DNA of 6,938 nt from Candidatus Sodaliphilus limicaballi (GCA_018065815.1 JAGHSP010000133.1:1-6938), one strand, 5' to 3'; counted from the first letter of the stretch, positions 1-5,310 are shown. Notes: generated by a model not told the origin, from the letters alone. Numbers and translations: made by a program.

Positions 1-28
1 TAATTGTTCTTTGTTATCAATTCCAGTG

Positions 29-60
29 CAAAGTTAGTGCAAATTTTCCAATATTGCAAA
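29..60 (-). promoter_or_regulatory. Bacteroidota-type promoter for the next gene to the left
   Basis: Read on the minus strand, 36 to 29 is TAACTTTG, an exact match to the Bacteroidota -7 consensus TAnnTTTG. TTTG at 60 to 57 lies 20 nt upstream and fits the -33 element. Transcription would start near position 23 and leave the window on the left, so the driven gene is not visible. It begins only about 28 nt after the DoxX-family gene ends, so the next gene appears to have its own promoter. No experiment supports the start site; the assignment rests on consensus and spacing. Confidence 0.55.
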
Positions 61-73
61 ATTTCAGCAATAT
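51..73. repeat. Perfect 7-bp inverted repeat over the -33 region
   Basis: ATATTGC at 51-57 is matched by GCAATAT at 67-73, with a 9-nt spacer. The left arm runs into the -33 element of the outgoing promoter at 29-60. It could be a dimeric repressor or activator site, or a weak hairpin after the preceding gene. No T-run follows on the minus strand, so an intrinsic terminator is unlikely. AT-rich dyads of this size also arise by chance. Confidence 0.35.
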
Positions 74-87
74 CTGTGCGGGCTTCG

Positions 88-1416
88 CTATGTTTTCTTC
101 TTGTCTTTTTTCCTACCGAAAAGGAGGTGCGTGCGGTTGACGATGAGCACTGCCAGCATGCTTGCAAGATACAAGAGAACGAAGTTGAGCAAGCGTCCTT
201 TGGGGTTCATGTCGTCGGCAAGCTGCGACACGGGTAGTTCACCATCGTGTATCACCTGCGGATCAATCGACACCAGTGTGCGCTTCCACTCGACTACTCC
301 GTCACGCGCATAGACGATTGCAGGATTGCCTCGCGCCATCATCTTTATCTCGCTGTCGTCGGCACTATACAGGGGATAGTGTGCCATCGCTATGTCGTTC
401 CACTCTTCGATTTGCTCCTCGCTTGCCGATGTCACGCCCACCACATTCACGCCATGGCGATAAGCATACTCTTGCAGTTCGTTGATGAGGAAAGTGGACG
501 CGATGTTCACCTTTTCAATCTCGGGAATGAGGATGAGCAGCAGTTGCTCGCTGGTGACTAACTCGTCGCTCACGTCGTCGCCATTGTCCCACACGGCAAA
601 GCTGTTGCCCGTAGCAATAGAGTCGTGTTCGTGTGACGGCGCCACCGCCTTGCGTGCAACAAAATCCCAGTCGCTGTCGTCATCGGGCACGCTGTCGATC
701 GTGAACTCACGCTCTACCCCATCGCGGGCATAAATGAATACATAATCGTCATCGCTGGGCGATGTGGCATTAGAAACCAACTTGGTGCCTATCTTGTAAG
801 GGCGGAAGTCGAGCATGGGCTGCGTGAAATAGCCCACCACCGAAATGGTTATCGGCAGAATGAATGACAGCAGCATGACCATCCACTGCACAGCGGGTCC
901 GTAGAGCGACGGCACGCATTTGTTGAGCAGCACCAGGTAGATAGTGCCAGCCAGCAGGACGACATTCTTGCCAAACGTGGCCCAGTTGCTCATCACGAGG
1001 TAGTCGCCGAAGCAGCCACAGTCGGGCACAGCGTCAGTGATAGCAAGCCACAGGGTGAGCGGCGTCATGACTAGCATGAACAACGCCGCAAGCACAGGAA
1101 CCACGCGACGGCACGAGCCGGTAAGCAACAGGACGCCCAGGACAAACTCTACCGCTGCCAGAGCAAATGCGCCGAAGACCGTGAGACCAGCCAGGCTGTC
1201 AAGTCCCATCGTGAGCAGGTATTCATTCAGCTTGTAATAAGTGCCCCACGGGTCTATGGCCTTGACAAAACCGGAGAAAACAAAGACACCGCCCACGACA
1301 ATGCGCATGAGCGTGACCATAACCTTGACCACCCATGAAGATTTAGATGATGAAGCGGGAACCTTGTTCTCAACTTCAGTGTGCGCAGGATTGTTATTAT
1401 TCAGCTCCTTCGTCAT
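88..1416 (-). CDS. DoxX/MauE-like membrane protein fused to a thioredoxin-like domain (BT_3928-type)
   Basis: Predicted inner-membrane protein of 442 aa. After a polar N-terminus of about 30 residues come roughly five membrane segments (about 31-51, 76-98, 104-126, 149-165 and 177-197). This is a DoxX/MauE-like bundle with the motif DCGCFGD at 132-138, which has two cysteines two residues apart. A soluble region follows (about 200-405), then a last membrane segment (about 408-426) and a lysine-rich tail. Residues about 290-385 resemble a thioredoxin fold: a helix-strand pattern, GVNVVGVTSAS at 322-332, and GNPAIVYARDG at 363-373 resembling the cis-proline strand. No CXXC is present where the active site should be. 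YARDGV occurs twice (229-234 and 369-374). The ATG at 1416 overlaps the end of the upstream DUF1599 gene by 20 bp, so the two are probably co-transcribed and translationally coupled. Function is unknown; redox chemistry in the envelope is an inference from the CGC motif. Confidence 0.85.
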   Translation of the reverse strand: MTKELNNNNPAHTEVENKVPASSSKSSWVVKVMVTLMRIVVGGVFVFSGFVKAIDPWGTYYKLNEYLLTMGLDSLAGLTVFGAFALAAVEFVLGVLLLTGSCRRVVPVLAALFMLVMTPLTLWLAITDAVPDCGCFGDYLVMSNWATFGKNVVLLAGTIYLVLLNKCVPSLYGPAVQWMVMLLSFILPITISVVGYFTQPMLDFRPYKIGTKLVSNATSPSDDDYVFIYARDGVEREFTIDSVPDDDSDWDFVARKAVAPSHEHDSIATGNSFAVWDNGDDVSDELVTSEQLLLILIPEIEKVNIASTFLINELQEYAYRHGVNVVGVTSASEEQIEEWNDIAMAHYPLYSADDSEIKMMARGNPAIVYARDGVVEWKRTLVSIDPQVIHDGELPVSQLADDMNPKGRLLNFVLLYLASMLAVLIVNRTHLLFGRKKDKKKT

Positions 1417-1942
1417 GCTTTATCAATGCAAACACTGAATAGTTGATCATGTCCTGATAATTGGCATCGATACCTTCGCTCACGAGGGTGTTGCCATTGT
1501 TGTTCTCAATCTCTTTAGTGCGCTGTATCTTCGACAAGATGAGATCGGTGTAGCTCGAGATGCGCATGTCACGCCAAGCCTCGCCATAGTCGGTGTTCTT
1601 TGCGATCATCAGTTCCTTGGTGGCGTTGATGTGACGGTCATAGAGAGCCAGCGCCTCCTCGGCAGTCATATCTACCGTATCGCTATATCCGCGCTCAAGC
1701 TGCACAAGTCCCATCACGCCATAATTGATGATGCCGATGAACTCGGGCCAGATGCCCTCGCCCACCTTGGTCTCGCCATTGACCTCAAGTGTGCGGATGC
1801 GCTTTGCCTTGATGAATATCTGGTCGGTTACCGACTGTGGACGCAGTATGCGCCATGCGGGGCCGTAGTCTTTCATCTTTTTCACGAACAAGTCGCGGCA
1901 ACGAGCTATGACTGCATCATATTGTTTACTTGTATTACTCAT
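1397..1942 (-). CDS. DUF1599 protein with two tandem domain copies
   Basis: Small soluble protein of 181 aa with no signal peptide or membrane segment. It is an internal duplication. Residues about 21-83 (KKMKDYGPAWR, then TDQI, KAKRIR, GEGI, IINYGV) align with about 112-175 (MIAKNTDYGEAWR, then TDLI, SKIQRTKEIE, SEGI, MINYSVFALI). The shared signature is DYGxAWR, TDxI, K--R, EGI and INYxV. This matches DUF1599, which I recall Pfam lists as a nucleotide-modification-associated domain (Nmad1); that name is from memory and does not prove activity. The pattern looks mostly helical and might bind a nucleotide or a protein. The start at 1942 sits about 28 nt downstream of a good -7 element. It is first in a two-gene unit with the DoxX-like gene. 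Family assignment is confident; function is not known. Confidence 0.85.
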   Translation of the reverse strand: MSNTSKQYDAVIARCRDLFVKKMKDYGPAWRILRPQSVTDQIFIKAKRIRTLEVNGETKVGEGIWPEFIGIINYGVMGLVQLERGYSDTVDMTAEEALALYDRHINATKELMIAKNTDYGEAWRDMRISSYTDLILSKIQRTKEIENNNGNTLVSEGIDANYQDMINYSVFALIKHDEGAE

Positions 1943-1970
1943 TGATTATTACCTAATTTGATTCAATCTA

Positions 1971-2002
1971 CAAAGTTACAACTATTTTGACGAAAACGAA
2001 AA
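1971..2002 (-). promoter_or_regulatory. Promoter of the DUF1599-DoxX operon
   Basis: On the minus strand, 1978 to 1971 is TAACTTTG, an exact TAnnTTTG -7 element. The expected -33 position falls inside a TTTTCG hexamer repeat (minus strand), with TTTTCG at 2002-1997 standing in for TTTG at about 18-19 nt spacing. The start site would be near 1965, giving a 5' leader of about 23 nt before the ATG at 1942. The same TAACTTTG octamer is used in the promoter at 29-60. Confidence 0.6.
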
Positions 2003-2014
2003 CGAAAACGAAAA
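1991..2014. repeat. Hexanucleotide tandem repeat (CGAAAA)x4
   Basis: Four perfect CGAAAA units on the plus strand (TTTTCG on the minus strand), followed by one further C. The tract spans the -33 region and upstream part of the promoter reading into the DUF1599 gene. Loss or gain of a unit would not move the -7 box but would change the sequence upstream of it. Confidence 0.85.
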
Positions 2015-2027
2015 CTTTTTCTTACCA

Positions 2028-2056
2028 TGCCCACACTAAACCATCAAATATGGGCA
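2028..2056 (-). terminator. Hairpin after the methyltransferase gene, possible weak terminator
   Basis: On the minus strand TGCCCATA pairs with TGTGGGCA (8 bp with one G-U pair, loop of 13 nt) starting 7 nt after the methyltransferase stop. The sequence that follows is purine-rich (TGGTAAGAAAAAG) rather than a T-run, so a classical intrinsic terminator is doubtful. It may instead stabilise the 3' end or form a weak stop before the next promoter. Confidence 0.35.
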
Positions 2057-2062
2057 ACCTTA

Positions 2063-2782
2063 TCATACTTGAGGTTTTCGCGTGAGTGAACCCAGGTAAT
2101 CGTAGTGCTCGCCGTGCTCGATGACCTCAAAGCAATAACCATGCTCGAAAGCGGCTTCGGCCATCGTGTCGGCATCGATATATAGCCAGTCAAACTGTTC
2201 TCCCTTCACGCGGCCATACTGCATTTGGTATTGTATCTCGCCATAATATCCAGGGGTGCCAGGAAGTTCGATGATGCCGTCCTCGCCTTCAAACACGTAG
2301 CAGATGTCGCTCGAATCAAACAACACCTTGCCACCCGGGGCAAGAATGCGGTCAAGCTGCTTGAAGAATTGCTCCATACGGTCAAGTGTGCCCACGATGC
2401 CAATTCCATTCATCAGCATCAAGATAGTGTCGTATTTTTCCTCCACGTCATAGAAGTCCTGTTCTAGAACATGAGCGAGACCACGCTTGCGCATAGTATC
2501 GACCGACGACGGCGAAATGTCTATCGCAGTGATATTTGCTCCGCGCCGTTGCAGTTCGAGCGAGTGACAGCCTGCGCCAGCCCCCACGTCGAGAATGCGT
2601 CCCGAAGCAAGTTCGACGGCCTTTTGCTCAAGGACGGGCATATCTTTGAAGTCACGAAACAACGTGGCTACGGGGAACTCGTCCTCATAGAACATGGGAG
2701 AGAACAACCGCAACTTGCTGGCCTTTCCGGTGGCATGAAAATCGGCAATGGCCAAGCCCATGGGATCTTTGTCTTTAGTCAT
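2063..2782 (-). CDS. Class I SAM-dependent methyltransferase, substrate unknown
   Basis: Cytosolic Rossmann-fold methyltransferase of 239 aa. The SAM-binding motif I is ILDVGAGAGCHSLEL (63-77), motif II AIDIS (86-90) carries the acidic residue expected to hold the ribose, YDTILMLMNG (117-126) is the motif IV region, and LAPGGKVLFDSSD (147-159) is the post-motif strand and turn. The first 60 residues (PMGLAIADFHATG, LRLFSPMFYEDE) form an N-terminal cap. Substrate cannot be told from sequence. The frame stays open upstream to an ATG at 2959. I chose the ATG at 2782 because the family-like sequence begins there, and because the 59 extra codons overlap a terminator-like hairpin and encode a poorly credible hydrophobic stretch. 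The gene appears to stand alone, with its own leader upstream and a hairpin downstream. Confidence 0.85.
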   Translation of the reverse strand: MTKDKDPMGLAIADFHATGKASKLRLFSPMFYEDEFPVATLFRDFKDMPVLEQKAVELASGRILDVGAGAGCHSLELQRRGANITAIDISPSSVDTMRKRGLAHVLEQDFYDVEEKYDTILMLMNGIGIVGTLDRMEQFFKQLDRILAPGGKVLFDSSDICYVFEGEDGIIELPGTPGYYGEIQYQMQYGRVKGEQFDWLYIDADTMAEAAFEHGYCFEVIEHGEHYDYLGSLTRKPQV

Positions 2783-2788
2783 AATCAT

Positions 2789-2833
2789 AAAAATAAATAA
2801 AGTCGCCGCCCGACGTAAAAGCAAGCAGCGACT
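2789..2833 (-). terminator. Terminator-like hairpin just upstream of the methyltransferase start
   Basis: On the minus strand AGTCGCTGC (2833-2825) pairs with GCGGCGACT (2809-2801). This gives a 9-bp stem with one G-U pair and a loop of about 15 nt, followed by TTATTTATTTTT. It has the form of an intrinsic terminator, and its tail lies only a few nt before the ATG at 2782. No promoter consensus sits between the hairpin and the gene, so it would have to act conditionally or leak. On the plus strand the same sequence has a C-A mismatch in the stem, so it is best suited to minus-strand RNA. Confidence 0.5.
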
Positions 2834-3040
2834 CATTATGAGAAATCCACACCAAAGGGATATGATGAAAACTCCGATAAAAACAGGTTTTGAGGGCTCC
2901 ATGCCTTTGTAATCCTCCGGTCGCGAAGACACCCTAAGGTCGAGGCCCGCCATTGGCATGAATGCTTATCTCGGCATTTCATTATAATTTGAAGAGTATC
3001 CCAATCAGCTTTGATGTGGAATGTTATTTCAATGAACTAA

Positions 3041-3056
3041 ACAACATCTCTGTTGT
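3041..3056 (-). other. Perfect hairpin at the predicted 5' end of the methyltransferase transcript
   Basis: ACAACA pairs perfectly with TGTTGT. Read on the minus strand the loop is GAGA, a GNRA-type tetraloop. It starts 5 nt past the -7 box at 3069-3062, so it would sit at the very 5' end of the mRNA, where a stem can protect against decay. Confidence 0.45.
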
Positions 3057-3061
3057 CAATG

Positions 3062-3096
3062 CAAATTTACAAACAAATCTTCACACTGCCAACAAA
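3062..3096 (-). promoter_or_regulatory. Promoter candidate for the methyltransferase gene
   Basis: On the minus strand 3069 to 3062 is TAAATTTG, an exact TAnnTTTG. TTTG at 3096-3093 lies 23 nt upstream, which is at the long end of accepted spacing. It is the only full -7/-33 pair I found upstream of the methyltransferase gene on the minus strand. Transcription would start near 3057. Confidence 0.45.
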
Positions 3097-3151
3097 AGTG
3101 AGATGTTTTTTTTCATTTCCACAAGTGTACACCTATTTGAAATAAGAAGTG

Positions 3152-3206
3152 CGACCCCTTCGAGGTCGTTTGGAGCGTGTTCCTTCCGACGGCCTGCGGC
3201 CATCGG
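3152..3206. repeat. Two GC-rich hairpins bordering the repeat island
   Basis: The first dyad is CGACC at 3152-3156 with GGTCG at 3164-3168. The second is CCGACGGCC at 3186-3194 with GGCCATCGG at 3198-3206, a 9-position stem with one mismatch and a 3-nt loop. They lie directly before the first 110-bp repeat. They are richer in G and C than the surrounding AT-rich spacer, suggesting a separate origin such as a dispersed intergenic repeat. No gene or protein motif is visible. Confidence 0.5.
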
Positions 3207-3211
3207 TTACG

Positions 3212-3321
3212 ATGCAATGTGACGACTCCGTCGTCAATTACAAACCGGAATACCAACCTGGATACCGACATCAATAATCCGATGATCCGTTATCATCAAT
3301 TTAATGAGAACATCTGGTAAT
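3212..3321. repeat. 110-bp direct repeat, copy 1
   Basis: Matches 3334-3443 at 108 of 110 positions; the differences are at 3267 and 3304. It contains two perfect hairpins: TGACGAC-TCC-GTCGTCA (3220-3236) and GATGAT-CCGTT-ATCATC (3281-3297). A 12-bp internal near-repeat (CCGGAATACCAA then CCTGGATACCGA) lies between them. Both copies carry a 21-codon open frame starting at their first ATG, but it has no recognisable motif and is probably incidental. There are no terminal inverted repeats, so it is not an obvious miniature transposon. Confidence 0.95.
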
Positions 3322-3335
3322 CTTATTTACTTTAT
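3317..3335. repeat. Repeat-junction sequence, recurring at 3632-3651
   Basis: This stretch covers the end of repeat copy 1, the 12-bp separator and the start of copy 2. It begins GTAATCTT and ends TTTACTTTAT. A near-identical 20-bp sequence, differing by one substitution and one inserted T, occurs at 3632-3651 immediately before the tonB terminator. This hints that the repeat junction and the tonB 3' flank share a history. Confidence 0.55.
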
Positions 3336-3443
3336 GCAATGTGACGACTCCGTCGTCAATTACAAACCGGAATACCAACCTGGATACCAACATCAATAAT
3401 CCGATGATCCGTTATCATCAATTTAGTGAGAACATCTGGTAAT
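3334..3443. repeat. 110-bp direct repeat, copy 2
   Basis: Second copy, in the same orientation and 122 bp from copy 1. Both hairpins are retained exactly, at 3342-3358 and 3403-3419. The two substitutions relative to copy 1 (3389 and 3426) fall outside the stems. With only two differences the duplication is either recent or kept alike by gene conversion. Confidence 0.95.
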
Positions 3444-3494
3444 TCAAGTTTCGCATGTTAAAACCATTTATGTTTCACAAATTTACTCCGATTA

Positions 3495-3589
3495 GCGTCC
3501 TACTGGACGCGGTTCACTGTCATCTGCCCCCCCACCGCCACTACGTTCATCTGCGGTGGGGGTTATTCAGATATTGTCCTACTGGACAA
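3495..3589. other. Symmetrical trio of hairpins with a shared GTCC-TACT-GGAC core
   Basis: Three perfect dyads lie in a row: GCGTCC-TACT-GGACGC (3495-3510), CCCCCACCGC with GCGGTGGGGG around a 14-nt loop (3529-3562), and TTGTCC-TACT-GGACAA (3574-3589). The outer two have the same loop and inner stem. Their two outermost base pairs differ on both sides in a way that keeps pairing (GC/GC against TT/AA). That pattern indicates selection for structure as RNA or cruciform DNA. A CATCTGC direct repeat flanks the left arm and loop of the central hairpin. Strand of action and function are unknown. Confidence 0.6.
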
Positions 3590-3652
3590 CAAATTAGCAA
3601 CATTCACTTTGGCATCCAGAAGTTGAGTTTTGTAATCTTTTTTTACTTTATT

Positions 3653-3690
3653 AAAAAAGAACCGCGGCCGGAATGGCTGCGGTTCTTTTA
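3653..3690 (-). terminator. Intrinsic terminator of the exbB-exbD-exbD-tonB operon
   Basis: AAAAGAACCGC (3655-3665) pairs with GCGGTTCTTTT (3679-3689). After a G-T pair, GCC/GGC extends the stem to 15 bp, closed by the 5-nt loop GGAAT. On the minus strand it is followed by a T-run (TTCTTTTTT) and begins about 27 nt after the tonB stop, the expected position. The A-run on one side and T-run on the other mean it could also stop plus-strand transcription. Confidence 0.9.
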
Positions 3691-3716
3691 TGTAGAATAA
3701 TTAAATTCTATTGGGA

Positions 3717-4577
3717 TCAGTTGCCCTGAAGTTTGAACTGAACGGGGAGAGTGTACCATACGGCCACTGCCTGACCATTCTGACGTCCGGGGACGAACTT
3801 GGGAAGAGTCTTGCAGACGCGAACTGCCTCACGGTCGAGGTCCTTATCTACAGAACGAACTACCTTAACTTCACCAACTTCACCAGTCTTAGTTACAACG
3901 AATTGAACTACCACCTTACCCTGGACGTTGTTCTCCTGAGCCATAGTGGGATACTGGATGTGGCTGCTGAGGTATTTCATCAGCGCTGCAGGTCCACCGG
4001 GGAAGGTAGGCATCTGCTCTACTGACTTGAATACTTCTTCCTTCTTAGTCTCAACAACTTCAGTCTTCTTCTCAACAACTACCTCGGTCTTGAGTTCGCG
4101 GGTAACGTTACGGTCGTCAGTACCTTTGTCGTTATCCTTCTGACCGAAGGCTGTCTCAGTCTGCTTGAGTTCATCCTGTGACTTGATTTCGTCCTCGCTC
4201 TTAACCTTCTCGTCTTCGACGATGCGGAGCTCGGTTACCTTAACGGTATTCAAAACCTCCTCGGGGAGAACCTCAGGCTGCTTAATTTCAACCTTGTTTT
4301 CTTCGGGTTCGGGTTCATCGGCTTCGGTCATGTCGATGAGTACCTCTTCCTGTTCTGCATTGTCGGCAATGCTGCGCTCAGCCATAATCTGCTGAACCTT
4401 CATGAAACCGAATACAGAAGCTATTACGAGAGCTGCACCAATAACAGTATAGAGGACAGCCTTGTTGTGACGCTTAACAGAAGTGGTTCTCAGCTCGTAA
4501 GCACCGAATTCTTTATTCTTACCCTCAAATACGAGGTCACACCATTCTTTTGATGAAAGATCTACGTCTCTTGCCAT
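3717..4577 (-). CDS. tonB: TonB energy transducer
   Basis: Protein of 286 aa that carries energy from the ExbB-ExbD motor to TonB-dependent outer-membrane receptors by binding their TonB box. The cytoplasmic N-terminus contains NKEFGAYELR (21-30), a motif typical of Bacteroidota TonB. One membrane anchor follows (about 40-59), then a periplasmic spacer (about 60-185) rich in Glu, Lys and Asp rather than the Pro-rich spacer of E. coli. The C-terminal TonB domain covers about 190-284: YPTMAQENNVQGKVVVQFVV, then DREAVRVCKTLPKFVPGRQNG and VWYTLPVQF, all family-typical. It is the last gene of the operon, 43 bp after exbD, and ends just before a strong terminator. The start at 4577 is supported by the family-like N-terminus. 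Which receptors it serves cannot be told here. Confidence 0.95.
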   Translation of the reverse strand: MARDVDLSSKEWCDLVFEGKNKEFGAYELRTTSVKRHNKAVLYTVIGAALVIASVFGFMKVQQIMAERSIADNAEQEEVLIDMTEADEPEPEENKVEIKQPEVLPEEVLNTVKVTELRIVEDEKVKSEDEIKSQDELKQTETAFGQKDNDKGTDDRNVTRELKTEVVVEKKTEVVETKKEEVFKSVEQMPTFPGGPAALMKYLSSHIQYPTMAQENNVQGKVVVQFVVTKTGEVGEVKVVRSVDKDLDREAVRVCKTLPKFVPGRQNGQAVAVWYTLPVQFKLQGN

Positions 4578-4620
4578 AATCTTAATTCATTTGTAAGTTA
4601 ATAAATACTTTCACCACACA

Positions 4621-5307
4621 TTACTTTTTCTGTCCCTGAACGAGGATCATCATAGCCGAGTCAACAGCGCCAATGCGGTCGATCTGATAACGGCTAATGT
4701 TGTTGATCTGCATCTCGTCAAGTACGCTCACTACGTGTGCATAACTTGCGTTGGGAGTTGCCTTGATGATAATTACAGGACGCTTCAAAGTAGAGTCGTT
4801 GCGAATCTCTTTAGCCTTAGCTTGGTAAATAGAGTCGTTAACCTCTTCCTTGTTGCTAAACTTCATGTCCTTCCAGTCTTTCTTGAGAAGTTCAATCTTA
4901 GCAACAACGTCTTTGTTACGTTCACGTAAGATCTCACGAATCGCAGGAAGCGCGCCGCCGGTCTTGTTGCCGAACTCAACTTGCTTCATGGGATTGTTAG
5001 TAAGGATTTCTTCGCCTGTGGGAGGCATACCGTCGTAGTAGAACAGCATACCCTCATCGGGTTTAGATAGTCCGTTTTCATCAAGCTTACCGTCAATGAT
5101 GATGGTAACAGCCTCACTTTGCTTAACTTTGTTCTGCTCCTCTGTATCAACCTTCTCGTTAGAGGGAAGGGCGATTTGGAGAGTCTGACTCTTAATCATA
5201 GTAGTACAAAGCATGAAGAAAGTGATAAGAAGCATGTTCATATCCACCATAGGAGTGAAGTCGATACGGGTATCGAATTTTTTCTGATGACTTTTAGTTT
5301 TTGCCAT
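4621..5307 (-). CDS. exbD: ExbD proton-channel subunit (second copy)
   Basis: Biopolymer transport protein of 228 aa, one of two different ExbD subunits in the operon. A short basic cytoplasmic N-terminus (TRIDFTPMVDMN) leads into one membrane segment (about 22-38). Asp22 is at the position of the essential proton-carrying Asp25 of E. coli ExbD. The periplasmic part ends in the ExbD fold (PVIIIKATPNASYAHVVSVLDEMQ, about 177-200). The protein is much longer than E. coli ExbD (141 aa) because of a charged, probably helical insert of about 80 residues (about 85-170). It starts 3 bp after the upstream exbD stop and has a strong Shine-Dalgarno sequence, so the two are likely made in coupled amounts. 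It is clearly diverged from the first copy, so this is not a recent duplication. Confidence 0.93.
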   Translation of the reverse strand: MAKTKSHQKKFDTRIDFTPMVDMNMLLITFFMLCTTMIKSQTLQIALPSNEKVDTEEQNKVKQSEAVTIIIDGKLDENGLSKPDEGMLFYYDGMPPTGEEILTNNPMKQVEFGNKTGGALPAIREILRERNKDVVAKIELLKKDWKDMKFSNKEEVNDSIYQAKAKEIRNDSTLKRPVIIIKATPNASYAHVVSVLDEMQINNISRYQIDRIGAVDSAMMILVQGQKK

Positions 5308-5310
5308 ATC

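Larger units (their letters stand above)
2783..3057 (-). promoter_or_regulatory. Long leader of the methyltransferase gene, possible attenuator or structured RNA
   Basis: If the promoter at 3062-3096 is used, the methyltransferase mRNA carries about 275 untranslated nt. The leader begins with a perfect stem ACAACA-GAGA-TGTTGT (3056-3041) with a GNRA-type tetraloop. It contains small dyads such as CTCAT-A-ATGAG and GGC-ATGGA-GCC, and ends in a terminator-like hairpin just before the start codon. I do not recognise a known riboswitch class. The alternative is that part of the stretch codes for a 59-aa N-terminal extension. Confidence 0.4.

Noticed and set aside
2962..3222. 86-codon plus-strand open frame
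   Set aside because: No recognisable domain. Its end is composed of the GC-rich hairpins, which give arginine, serine and proline runs by composition. No promoter or ribosome-binding site was seen before it.
3212..3443. CRISPR array
   Set aside because: There are only two units, the repeats are 110 bp with a 12-bp spacer, and no cas genes are nearby. This does not fit CRISPR dimensions.
3212..3443. MITE or insertion sequence remnant
   Set aside because: The ends of the repeat units are not inverted copies of each other, no target-site duplication was seen, and there is no transposase fragment.
3449..3476. Plus-strand promoter toward the hairpin trio
   Set aside because: TATGTTTC and TTTC each deviate from consensus and the spacing is only 16 nt, so the support is too weak.
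3478..3485. Second minus-strand -7 element (TAAATTTG) that could drive a transcript through the repeats
   Set aside because: It matches TAnnTTTG exactly, but there is no TTTG-like -33 element at a suitable distance. Kept only as a weak possibility.
3455..3700. 81-codon plus-strand open frame across the hairpin trio and terminator
   Set aside because: It runs through three hairpins and the tonB terminator, and its sequence is low in protein character. A coincidental frame is far more likely.
3693..3710. AT-rich palindrome TAGAAT-N6-ATTCTA after tonB
   Set aside because: Short and AT-only in most positions. The strong terminator next to it already explains transcript ending.
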